From: UBA6168 sp964508135
Lineage (GTDB): Bacteria > Bacteroidota > Bacteroidia > Chitinophagales > Saprospiraceae
Assembly (NCBI GenBank): GCA_964508135.1
Contig: CAZDSU010000002.1
Coordinates: 62,001-126,000, forward strand
Direction: 5' to 3'
DNA: 64,000 bases
Shown: positions 26,504 through 33,984 of the stretch, piece after piece
Numbering within the stretch: position 1 is the stretch's first letter
Layout: each line of letters opens with the position of its first letter
Notes under the pieces: model-generated
What the model was told of the DNA's origin: nothing
Databases searched by the model: none
What the model saw: only the letters and a program-made list of their open reading frames with translations
Translations under genes and position numbers: made by a program

Positions 26504-26671
26504 GGACATCCCCCTAACCCCCTTCAAAGGGGGAATTAATGCCCGGTAACTTTCAAATGAGTTCATTGATTGAAATAAAAAATTGTGCTTCGGTTTTCTC
26601 TCGATTGTTGGTAAAAATGGAAATTGAAGCAGATACGAATTCCCCCTTTGAAGGGGGTTAGGGGGATGTCC
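26504..26671 (+). repeat. Spacer element with GGGGGATGTC ends, copy 2 (nuoF/DUF559)
   Basis: Perfect 34-base inverted arms at 26504-26537 and 26638-26671 enclose a 100-base loop. The inner right flank (GGAAATTGAAGCAG) and several loop stretches (GTGCTTCGGTTTT, CTCGATT, GGTAAAAATGG) match copies 1 and 3 with changes. The outer flank of its right arm (CTTCCCCA) is complementary to the outer flank of the left arm of copy 3 across the DUF559 gene. Confidence 0.9.
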
Positions 26672-27143
26672 TTCCCCAATAGCAGACATTTACACCAAAA
26701 CCAACGACTATGAGAAACAAAATAATCCCCTACAATCCCAATCTAAAAGAGCTTGCGAGGAAGTTGAGGAAGAACAGCACCTTCGCCGAAATCCTTTTGT
26801 GGAAAGTCATCAAGGGAAAAAGTATGGGTGTCGAGTTTCACCGTCAAGTCCCGATTGACGAATTTATTGTTGACTTTTTTTGCCACGAATTGATGCTGGT
26901 GATTGAATTGGACGGCGATATTCATGCAGAGGATGATGTGATGAAAAGGGACGTTGAAAGGCAGAAACGGCTTGAATGCCTGGGCGTGAAAGTCGTCCGA
27001 ATCAGGAACAAGGTGGTCAAGTACCATATGTACGATTGCTTGGAGTTTTTGGCGGAAGTCATCAAGGAAAGGCAATTGGAAATAGGGGAGTGACTGCTGG
27101 TGGGGAAGGACATCCCCCTAACCCCCTTCAAAGGGGGAATTCG
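26636..27143 (+). mobile_element. Candidate composite element: DUF559 gene inside a perfect 43-bp inverted repeat
   Basis: The right arm of copy 2, extended to 26636-26678, and the left arm of copy 3, extended to 27101-27143, are perfect reverse complements over 43 bases and bracket the DUF559 gene. This match is longer than the match of either arm to its own partner in copy 2 or copy 3 (34 and 35 bases). The whole layout is therefore small element, nuclease gene, small element, like a composite transposon. No target site duplication is obvious. Mobility is inference. Confidence 0.55.
26710..27093 (+). CDS. DUF559 endonuclease-like protein (Vsr/PD-(D/E)XK fold)
   Basis: This 127-residue protein is a complete DUF559 domain. 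It has the starting helix LRKNSTFAEILLWKVIKG, a core with GVEFHRQVPIDEFIVDFF (Asp55), ELMLVIELDGDIH (Glu66, Asp68, Asp70) and the last strand KVVRIRN. DUF559 is related to very-short-patch-repair and restriction-like nucleases, and the acidic residues expected for metal binding are present. It has no role in complex I. It sits alone between nuoF and nuoG, bracketed by two copies of the same inverted repeat element. It may process or spread those repeats, or have arrived with them; both are hypotheses. Confidence 0.85.
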   Translation: MRNKIIPYNPNLKELARKLRKNSTFAEILLWKVIKGKSMGVEFHRQVPIDEFIVDFFCHELMLVIELDGDIHAEDDVMKRDVERQKRLECLGVKVVRIRNKVVKYHMYDCLEFLAEVIKERQLEIGE

Positions 27144-27275
27144 CCTCTGCAAACTTTGACAGTTGGTTCTTTGAACTGAGAAATTGATGCTGCTTCGTTT
27201 TGCTTTGGCTGAAATACAGTCAAGAAAATTGACGCAGTCCCGAATTCCCCCTTTGAAGGGGGTTAGGGGGATGTC
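27109..27275 (+). repeat. Spacer element with GGGGGATGTC ends, copy 3 (DUF559/nuoG)
   Basis: Perfect 35-base inverted arms at 27109-27143 and 27241-27275 enclose a 97-base loop. The inner right flank (AAAATTGACGCAGTCC) and loop words (CTGCTTCGTTTTG) align with copies 1 and 2. The right arm ends 41 bases before the nuoG ATG. Confidence 0.9.
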
Positions 27276-27316
27276 GCCCCGTGCGACACCCACAATATTA
27301 AAAACAAAGGCAAACC

Positions 27317-28354
27317 ATGCCACTCGTAACCATAGACGATTTCCAAATCGAAGTACCAGAAGGCACGACGATTCTCAATGCGGCCCGCATCATTGGCGGC
27401 GACCTCGTGCCGCCCGCCATGTGCTACTACTCCTCGCTGAAAGGCAGCGGCGGCTATTGCCGTACCTGCCTCGTGAAGGTGGAGCAAGGCTCGGCCAAGG
27501 ACCCTCGGCCCATGCCCAAGCTGGTGCCAAGCTGCCGCACCACGGTGATGGACGGCATGGTCGTTCGCAATGAAACTTCGCCGGAAGTGATTGAGGCCAG
27601 GGCTGGCGTGACCGAGTTCCTGCTCCTTAACCACCCGCTCGACTGCCCCGTGTGCGACCAAGCGGGCGAGTGCCACCTGCAAGACCTCGGCTACGTGCAC
27701 GGCAAGTTGGACACCCGCAGCGAGTTCCGCCGCCGTACCTTCGAACCGGAGGACATTGGTGACAACATCAAGTTGCACATGAACCGCTGCATCCTTTGCT
27801 ACCGTTGCGTGAAGGTTTGCGAGCAAATCACGGACGGGCGGGTTCATGGCGTCATCGGCCGGGGCGACCATGCGGAGATTTCCACGTACATCGAACAGGC
27901 GATTGATAATGACTTTTCAGGCAACGTGATTGATGTTTGTCCCGTAGGAGCTTTGACGGACCGGACTTTCCGCTTCAAAAGCCGGGTTTGGTACACCAAG
28001 CCCGTGGAGGCACACCGCAATTGCGAAAAATGCTGCGGCAAGGTGCGCCTCTGGTACCAAGGCGAGGAAATCCTGCGGGTAACGGCCCGAAAGGACGAAT
28101 TCGGCGAGGTGGCGAAGCTCGAAAACGGTGAGGCTGGCTGGATTTGCAATGAATGCCGTTTTGAAAAGAAGCACACCAACGACTGGGTGATTGATGGCGT
28201 GACGCATGTTGACCGCCACTCGGTCATCTCCGCCAACCACTACGAGAGCGAGGAAGGCGAGCGTTTTGAAGGAAAACAACTGGAAGGCGCATCCCTGCCG
28301 CACGGGGAAAAGGTTGAGTTGGGGGTGGGGGCGCTGAATCCGAATAATGTGTGA
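27317..28354 (+). CDS. nuoG: NADH-quinone oxidoreductase subunit G, short form
   Basis: The 345-residue protein carries the iron-sulfur part of NuoG. It has a [2Fe-2S] ferredoxin domain (Cys36, Cys48, Cys51, Cys73), a His-Cys cluster (His106, Cys110, Cys113, Cys119), a [4Fe-4S] cluster (Cys158, Cys161, Cys164, Cys208) and a further cysteine set (Cys236, Cys239, Cys277, Cys280). The large molybdopterin-like domain of E. coli NuoG (about 900 residues) is absent. Short NuoG of this size is usual in Bacteroidota, so I do not regard it as broken. The stop codon abuts the next inverted repeat. Confidence 0.93.
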   Translation: MPLVTIDDFQIEVPEGTTILNAARIIGGDLVPPAMCYYSSLKGSGGYCRTCLVKVEQGSAKDPRPMPKLVPSCRTTVMDGMVVRNETSPEVIEARAGVTEFLLLNHPLDCPVCDQAGECHLQDLGYVHGKLDTRSEFRRRTFEPEDIGDNIKLHMNRCILCYRCVKVCEQITDGRVHGVIGRGDHAEISTYIEQAIDNDFSGNVIDVCPVGALTDRTFRFKSRVWYTKPVEAHRNCEKCCGKVRLWYQGEEILRVTARKDEFGEVAKLENGEAGWICNECRFEKKHTNDWVIDGVTHVDRHSVISANHYESEEGERFEGKQLEGASLPHGEKVELGVGALNPNNV

Positions 28355-28512
28355 CCCCTGACCCCTAAAGGGGAACCAAAGCCAGAAAGGTTTTGGAACT
28401 TCAATAGGAATGAACAGGTGGTAATTGATTTAATAAAAATAAACCCGAACAGCGGGCCTTTCAAGCAATCCATTGAGTTTGCAAGTTAGGTTTCCCTTTA
28501 GGGGTCAGGGGT
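28354..28512 (+). repeat. Nested inverted repeat in the nuoG/nuoH spacer (CCCCTGACCCC family)
   Basis: The 24-base arms at 28354-28377 and 28489-28512 pair at 23 of 24 positions and are nearly identical to those in the nuoB/nuoC spacer. As there, the left arm starts at the last base of the stop codon and the right arm ends just before the next ATG (28516). The loops of the two copies show no clear similarity, unlike the GGGGGATGTC family. Confidence 0.9.
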
Positions 28513-28515
28513 AAA

Positions 28516-29544
28516 ATGACCATTCTAATTTTCAAAATAATCCTCGTCCTGTCCGTTTTCAGCATCACCATGCTGATTGCGATGTACAGCACCTGGGCCG
28601 AGCGCAAGCTTTCGGCGGTGATGCAGGACCGGGTCGGGCCGAACCGGGCGGGGCCGATGGGCCTACTGCAACCCTTGGCCGACGGCATCAAGATGTTCAC
28701 GAAGGAAGAACTGATTCCACAAGGGAGCAACCGCTTCCTGTTTATCATCGGGCCAGGCATTGCGATGCTCACAGCACTGATTACGGGGGCGGTCATCCCG
28801 TGGGGAGGCGATGTAAACATTGGTGGGACTGCGTATCCGCTACAAATCACGGACATCAACATCGGGGTGCTGTACCTCTTTGGCGTAGTGTCGGTGGGCG
28901 TTTACGGCATCATGATTGGCGGCTGGGCGAGCAACAACAAGTACTCGCTGCTGGGTGCGCTGCGGGCAAGTTCACAGATGATTAGCTACGAGATTGCGAT
29001 GGGCTTTTCCATCATTGCGATGGTGATGATGACGGGGACTTTGAGCCTCCGGGAAATTGTTGCGCAGCAAGACGCTGGCTTCGCCAACGTAGTTTACCAA
29101 CCATTGGCCTTCCTGATTTTCCTGATTTGCGCCTTCGCCGAAACGAACCGTGCGCCCTTCGACCTGCCGGAATGCGAGACGGAGCTCATCGGCGGTTACC
29201 ACACCGAGTATTCCTCGATGAAACTGGGCCTGTTCCTGTTTGCGGAGTACATCAACATGTTTATCTCGTCGGCCATCTTGGTCAGCTTCTTTTGGGGCGG
29301 GTACAATTTCCCGTTCCAACATGAGCTTGGTTTGAGCGGAAACGCCCTCGCCATCGTGCAGACGGCGGTGTTTTTCGGGAAGGTTTTCTTTTTCATTTTC
29401 TTTTTCATGTGGGTGCGCTGGACACTGCCCCGCTTCCGCTACGACCAGTTGATGAACCTCGGCTGGAAGGTGCTGCTGCCACTGTCGCTGCTGAATATTT
29501 TCGTGACGGGGGTGGTGATGTATTTGACTGGGAAATTGAATTGA
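28516..29544 (+). CDS. nuoH: NADH-quinone oxidoreductase subunit H
   Basis: This 342-residue membrane subunit has about eight helices and joins the membrane and peripheral arms at the quinone entry. Signatures are AERKLSAVMQDRVGPNRAGP, GLLQPLADGIKM and AETNRAPFDLPECETELIGGYHTEYSSMKL. It is intact. The next gene starts two bases after its stop codon. Confidence 0.96.
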   Translation: MTILIFKIILVLSVFSITMLIAMYSTWAERKLSAVMQDRVGPNRAGPMGLLQPLADGIKMFTKEELIPQGSNRFLFIIGPGIAMLTALITGAVIPWGGDVNIGGTAYPLQITDINIGVLYLFGVVSVGVYGIMIGGWASNNKYSLLGALRASSQMISYEIAMGFSIIAMVMMTGTLSLREIVAQQDAGFANVVYQPLAFLIFLICAFAETNRAPFDLPECETELIGGYHTEYSSMKLGLFLFAEYINMFISSAILVSFFWGGYNFPFQHELGLSGNALAIVQTAVFFGKVFFFIFFFMWVRWTLPRFRYDQLMNLGWKVLLPLSLLNIFVTGVVMYLTGKLN

Positions 29545-29546
29545 AA

Positions 29547-30017
29547 ATGACAAACCCACTATCCTTTAAAGGTTTGAGAATCCTTGGTTTGCTATGTATT
29601 GCTTTACAAATTTTTGGCTGTAAAAATCAAGAGGTTCAAGGAATAGAAATTGGTGACACATTATTGGCTCATCAAGATTTGAAGGAAAATAAGGAAATGG
29701 TCAAAGCCATTTTGCAAGTCTTGAAGGGCGACAAGACGGGCATATCAGCGTTGGTAAATGTTGATTGCGGTGGAAGTGCAGGTTGCTATGATTTGGGATT
29801 TGTCCTGAGTCAGCTCGTTCAAAAAGTTGGAGAACCTGAGTTTGTAAAAATGGCCAACCAAATTGATAATGGCCAACTGAAGAACTTGGAGGATTTGGTC
29901 AATGTAGGATTAGAATATGGCGATAACGATAAAGATGGCGAGCCTGATGAGGAAGAACTAGATGAAGAATTTCCACAGCTTGCCAAGTTTTTGGCTGAAT
30001 CATCAATTAAATTCTGA
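29547..30017 (+). CDS. Hypothetical lipoprotein inserted between nuoH and nuoI
   Basis: The 156-residue product has a lipoprotein signal (hydrophobic LRILGLLCIALQIFGC with the Cys as lipid site). A helical domain with two cysteines (VDCGGSAGCYDLG) follows, and then an acidic stretch YGDNDKDGEPDEEELDEEFP that resembles a calcium-binding loop. I do not know the family. A frame extended upstream overlaps nuoH and was rejected. It lies two bases after nuoH and three before csaA, so it must be co-transcribed with complex I. Confidence 0.7.
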   Translation: MTNPLSFKGLRILGLLCIALQIFGCKNQEVQGIEIGDTLLAHQDLKENKEMVKAILQVLKGDKTGISALVNVDCGGSAGCYDLGFVLSQLVQKVGEPEFVKMANQIDNGQLKNLEDLVNVGLEYGDNDKDGEPDEEELDEEFPQLAKFLAESSIKF

Positions 30018-30020
30018 CAC

Positions 30021-30350
30021 ATGCTGACCTGGGAAGATTTCGAAAAAGTCGAAATGCGAGTAGGCACCATTATCGCCGCCGAGGATTTCCCAAAGGCGAA
30101 AAACCCGGCCTATCAGTTGACGATAGACTTTGGCGATTTTGGGGTGAAGAAAAGCTCCGCCCAAATCACCAAGCTGTACCAAAAAGAAGATTTGGTGGGG
30201 AAACAGGTGGTGGCAGTCACCAATTTTCCCCCAAAACAAATCGCCAATTTTTACTCCGAATGTTTGGTGCTCGGAGTGGTTGGGGATGAAAAAGAAGTGA
30301 CACTTTTGCAGCCCGAAAGGCAAGTGCCGAATGGGTTGCGGATTTTATAA
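30021..30350 (+). CDS. csaA: CsaA-like tRNA-binding-domain protein
   Basis: This 109-residue protein is a single tRNA-binding OB-fold domain. It has FEKVEMRVGTIIAAEDFPKAKNPAYQL, KKSSAQITKLYQKEDLVGKQVVAVTNFPPKQIA and the SECLVLGVVGDE stretch. CsaA proteins have been described as chaperones and tRNA binders acting as dimers. It has no known role in complex I. Its place between nuoH and nuoI, together with the lipoprotein gene, is a second insertion in the operon. Confidence 0.9.
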   Translation: MLTWEDFEKVEMRVGTIIAAEDFPKAKNPAYQLTIDFGDFGVKKSSAQITKLYQKEDLVGKQVVAVTNFPPKQIANFYSECLVLGVVGDEKEVTLLQPERQVPNGLRIL

Positions 30351-30352
30351 GC

Positions 30353-30430
30353 GGTTTAGAAAGTTTAGAGGGTTTAGGAGGTTTAGCATCTCCTACTAAA
30401 CCCCCTAAACTCTCTAAACCCTTCTAAACC
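30353..30430 (+). repeat. Inverted repeat in the csaA/nuoI spacer
   Basis: The arms at 30353-30386 and 30396-30430 are chains of GGTTTAGAG-like words and their complements; they pair with three mismatches and one bulge around a nine-base loop. The left arm has no C and the right arm has no G. The structure starts two bases after the csaA stop codon and ends nine bases before the nuoI ATG. Confidence 0.88.
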
Positions 30431-30439
30431 TGACAAAAG

Positions 30440-31036
30440 ATGCTGACGAACAGAAGCAAAGTGATGGAAAAAAAGCAGATGACGCTCGCCGAGCGCCTCT
30501 ACCTCCCTGCCATTGCGGGGGGCATGTCCATCACCTTCCGCCATATTTTCAAGAAAAGCGCAACGGTGCAGTACCCGGAGCAGTTGCGCCCGATAGCGCC
30601 CGTATATCGTGGACTGCATGTGCTTAAAATAGACGAGGCGGGCGCCGAGCGCTGCACTGCCTGCGGACTTTGCGCCGTCGCTTGCCCCGCTGAGGCCATC
30701 ACCATGACGGCTGCCGAGCGCAAAAAGGGTGAGGAAAACCTCTATCGAGAGGAAAAATATGCGGCGGTTTACGAAATCAACATGCTTCGCTGCATATTTT
30801 GCGGCCTCTGCGAAGAAGCCTGCCCGAAGGAGGCGATTTTCCTCACGGATAGGTTGATTCCGAGCAACTACGGTCGGCAAGGTTTCATCTTCGGCAAGGA
30901 CAAACTGGTGGAAACGATGGAGAATCCAGTGGACGTTACCAAGCGGCAGACCCCGGCGGTGTTGGAGTTCAAAAAGGACAAGTTTCATCAGCACAACGTC
31001 ACCATCAATGACCTAATTGACTTAGACGAACATTAA
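30440..31036 (+). CDS. nuoI: NADH-quinone oxidoreductase subunit I
   Basis: The 198-residue protein carries two [4Fe-4S] clusters in a ferredoxin pair: CTACGLCAVACP and CIFCGLCEEACP. It bridges electron flow between NuoG and NuoB. The ATG at 30440 gives MLTNRSKVMEKK; a second in-frame ATG eight codons later is also possible. It is followed after four bases by nuoJ. Confidence 0.95.
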   Translation: MLTNRSKVMEKKQMTLAERLYLPAIAGGMSITFRHIFKKSATVQYPEQLRPIAPVYRGLHVLKIDEAGAERCTACGLCAVACPAEAITMTAAERKKGEENLYREEKYAAVYEINMLRCIFCGLCEEACPKEAIFLTDRLIPSNYGRQGFIFGKDKLVETMENPVDVTKRQTPAVLEFKKDKFHQHNVTINDLIDLDEH

Positions 31037-31040
31037 CGAA

Positions 31041-31544
31041 ATGCCAATTTCCGAAATACTTTTCTGGGTGCTTTCCATTACAGCGGTCGTGTGTGCGATG
31101 CTGGTGATTGCTTCGAAAAATGCCGTGCACAGCGCCCTGTTCCTCATCGTCACGTTTTTTGCAGTGGCCGGGCATTACTTTTTGCTCAATGCCCACTTCT
31201 TAGCAGCGGTACACATCATCGTGTACGCTGGTGCCATTATGGTGCTTTTCCTTTATGCCGTGATGATGCTCAATCTCCACAAAGACGAAGAATCCGGCAA
31301 GAAACCGTTTTTCAAAATCGCAGCCGCCATCTCTGCTGGGTCGTTGCTGCTGGTGCTGACGGTCGCCCTGAAACGCAGCGAATCCAATCAATTGCTCGGT
31401 ACGGACACACAAATCGGCACGGTCGAAAGCCTCGGCCAAGTCCTGTTCAACGAGTTCTTGTTGCCCTTTGAAATATCCGCACTGCTCTTCCTTTCAGCGA
31501 TGGTGGGAGCGGTGCTATTGAGTAAAAAAATTAATCAGGTCTGA
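31041..31544 (+). CDS. nuoJ: NADH-quinone oxidoreductase subunit J
   Basis: This 167-residue membrane subunit has five hydrophobic helices. The conserved helix ALFLIVTFFAVAGHYFLL and the stretch HIIVYAGAIMVLFLYAVMML are typical of NuoJ. The last codons (encoding NQV and the stop) lie within the left arm of the next inverted repeat. Confidence 0.95.
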   Translation: MPISEILFWVLSITAVVCAMLVIASKNAVHSALFLIVTFFAVAGHYFLLNAHFLAAVHIIVYAGAIMVLFLYAVMMLNLHKDEESGKKPFFKIAAAISAGSLLLVLTVALKRSESNQLLGTDTQIGTVESLGQVLFNEFLLPFEISALLFLSAMVGAVLLSKKINQV

Positions 31545-31604
31545 GGTATTGGGGTATGAGGTATGTCAGCCAAGCCATACCTCATACCCCAATACCTCAG
31601 ACCT
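31537..31604 (+). repeat. Perfect inverted repeat in the nuoJ/nuoK spacer
   Basis: The 29-base arms at 31537-31565 and 31576-31604 are perfect reverse complements around a ten-base loop. The words are GGTATTGGGGTATGAGG-like. The left arm includes the nuoJ stop codon, so the repeat extends into coding sequence. The right arm ends nine bases before the nuoK ATG. Confidence 0.95.
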
Positions 31605-31613
31605 CATAAAATC

Positions 31614-31913
<300 letters not shown>

Positions 31914-31917
31914 TTCG

Positions 31918-31991
31918 ATTGCGGATTCTGGATTGCGGATTGCGGATTCAACACGGCCCAAATCCGCAATCCGCAATCCGTAATCCGCAAT
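31918..31991 (+). repeat. Inverted repeat in the nuoK/nuoL spacer
   Basis: The 31-base arms at 31918-31948 and 31961-31991 pair at 29 of 31 positions around a 12-base loop. The ATTGCGGATT words are the same as in the nuoA/nuoB spacer (28 of 31 left-arm bases equal). It ends eight bases before the GTG start of nuoL. Confidence 0.92.
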
Positions 31992-31999
31992 AATTTCTC

Positions 32000-33901
32000 G
32001 TGGATTTAATCATAAAAATAGCCGCCTTTGCCCCGCTCGTCACCTTCATGGTGATTTTGGCCGGGCACAATTGGCTCACCAAAGCACAGACAGCGGTGGT
32101 GGCCTGCTTCGGCGTGTTTACCTCGTTCGTTTGCGCCTGCGCCATTTTTTACGACCAGTTCGTCAACCCGCACATGTCGGTGGTGACGGTATACGAGTGG
32201 ATTTCGAGCGGGACATTCAGCTCGCTTTTTACCTTCCTTGTGGACAGGTTGACGGCCGTATTCCTGATGTTCATCACGGGTGTTGGCTTCTTAATCCACT
32301 TGTTTTCAGTGAGTTATATGTGGGAGGACGATGGGTTCCGCCGCTTTTTTTCCTACCTGAACTTGTTCGTTTTCTTCATGCTCGTGCTGGTCATGGCCGA
32401 CAGCTTCCTTATCACTTTCATCGGGTGGGAGGGCGTGGGTTTCTGTTCGTTCATGCTCATCAGCTACTGGCACCAGGATATGAAGAACAACGACGCCGCC
32501 AAAAAAGCCTTCGTGATGAACCGCATCGGCGACTTCGGCTTCCTGATGGCGATGTGTCTGCTCTTCGTCAACCTTGGCAGTTTGGAGTATTCTCAGCTTT
32601 TTTTTGGTGAAAAACTGTCGCTGCTCCAGCAATTATCACCGGGTTTGTTGGCACTGATTGCGGGCTGCCTCGTGCTGGGTGCCGTGGGCAAGAGCGCCCA
32701 AATCCCACTGTTCACCTGGCTTCCCAATGCGATGGCTGCCCCGACCCCCGTCTCGGCGCTCATCCATGCTGCGACGATGGTCACGGCGGGCATTTATCTC
32801 GTGGCCCGCACCAATGCCTTGTTTGCACTCACCCCCGATATTTCGATGCTGGTGGCCACCATAGGCACAGCGACGGCATTGCTCGGCGCCGCCATCGGCC
32901 TCTTGCAGACGGACATCAAAAAAGTGTTGGCCTATTCCACGGTCAGCCAACTCGGCCTGATGTTCATGGCCCTTGGCTTGGGTGCTTACACGGCTGCCAT
33001 TTTCCACGTCATCACCCATGCCTTTTTCAAGGCGCTGTTGTTCCTCGGTTCCGGCAGCATTATCCACGCCATGAGCGGCGAGCAGGACATCCGGCGGATG
33101 GGCGGGCTTCGCAAAAAATTGCCCATCACCTACCAGACCTTTCTTATCGGCACCTTGGCCATTTCGGGCATTCCGCCGTTGGCAGGTTTTTTCAGCAAGG
33201 ACCAAATCTTGGCATCGGCGCTGGAGGCCGCACCCATCTTTTTCGTACTTGGCCTCGGCGTTTCCCTGATGACCGCTTTCTACATGTTCCGGCTGCTTTT
33301 CCTGACATTTTTTGGCGAGTTCCGTGGAACGGAGGAGCAACGCCACCACTTGCACGAATCACCGCCGCTGATGACCATCCCGCTCGTGCTACTGGCCATT
33401 TTGTCCATCATCGGCGGCTGGATGGGCATCCCGCACGGCATTGCTCACGCATTGGGCATCCACAAAAGTTTCGATACATTTTTGGCACCAGTGCTCGGTA
33501 CTTTCGAGATGCACGCCAGCCTCGGCACGGAGCTGGCCATCATGGGCGTCACGACGCTGCTCATCCTTGGCACCATTTACTACGCTTATTTGCTTTTTGT
33601 AAAAAAACAGGTGCGCCCCGTGCGCGACGTAGATGCCCTGACAGGGCCTTCCCGATTGATTGCGGGCCGTTTTTTCATAGATGAATTTTACAGAAAATAC
33701 ATCGTGCAAGCCAATGACAAGTTCGCCCAACTGCTCGAAAACGTGGTGGAAAACCGGGTGCTTGACAACTCGGTGAACGCCGTTGGCACAACAGTTTCCG
33801 CCATTAGCAACCGCTTCCGCAAAATTCAGACTGGGCAATTGGAGCATTACGTCCTGGTTTTCGTGGTGGCAGTGGCCGTGATGGTTGCTTTACTGATTTG
33901 A
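32000..33901 (+). CDS. nuoL: NADH-quinone oxidoreductase subunit L
   Basis: This 633-residue protein is the distal proton-pumping antiporter-like subunit with about 16 helices. Signatures are GWEGVGFCSFMLISYWHQDMKNNDAAKKAFVMNRIGD (given here only as landmark positions about 140-176), LPNAMAAPTPVSALIHAATMV and the IKKVLAYSTVSQLGLMF stretch. Translation seems to start at GTG (GTGGATTTAATC), eight bases after the spacer repeat. I see no in-frame ATG upstream before the repeat. Confidence 0.94.
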   Translation: MDLIIKIAAFAPLVTFMVILAGHNWLTKAQTAVVACFGVFTSFVCACAIFYDQFVNPHMSVVTVYEWISSGTFSSLFTFLVDRLTAVFLMFITGVGFLIHLFSVSYMWEDDGFRRFFSYLNLFVFFMLVLVMADSFLITFIGWEGVGFCSFMLISYWHQDMKNNDAAKKAFVMNRIGDFGFLMAMCLLFVNLGSLEYSQLFFGEKLSLLQQLSPGLLALIAGCLVLGAVGKSAQIPLFTWLPNAMAAPTPVSALIHAATMVTAGIYLVARTNALFALTPDISMLVATIGTATALLGAAIGLLQTDIKKVLAYSTVSQLGLMFMALGLGAYTAAIFHVITHAFFKALLFLGSGSIIHAMSGEQDIRRMGGLRKKLPITYQTFLIGTLAISGIPPLAGFFSKDQILASALEAAPIFFVLGLGVSLMTAFYMFRLLFLTFFGEFRGTEEQRHHLHESPPLMTIPLVLLAILSIIGGWMGIPHGIAHALGIHKSFDTFLAPVLGTFEMHASLGTELAIMGVTTLLILGTIYYAYLLFVKKQVRPVRDVDALTGPSRLIAGRFFIDEFYRKYIVQANDKFAQLLENVVENRVLDNSVNAVGTTVSAISNRFRKIQTGQLEHYVLVFVVAVAVMVALLI

Positions 33902-33911
33902 AAGGAATAAA

Positions 33912-33977
33912 GGTTGATGAAGGTTGAAAAGGGTTGAAATGCCCTGAATCATCATCCATCATCAGCCCTTATCAACC
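33912..33977 (+). repeat. Imperfect inverted repeat in the nuoL/nuoM spacer
   Basis: The left part (33912-33940) is made of GGTTGATGAAGGTTGAAAAG words with no C. The right part (33949-33977) is made of CATCATCC and CCCTTATCAACC words with little G. The outer seven bases pair exactly and the rest with gaps. It is the least regular of the nuo spacer repeats but of the same type. Confidence 0.65.
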
Positions 33978-33984
33978 AAAATAA

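Noticed and set aside
27317..28354. nuoG as a truncated pseudogene because it lacks the molybdopterin-like domain
   Set aside because: All iron-sulfur ligands are intact and short NuoG is the usual form in Bacteroidota.
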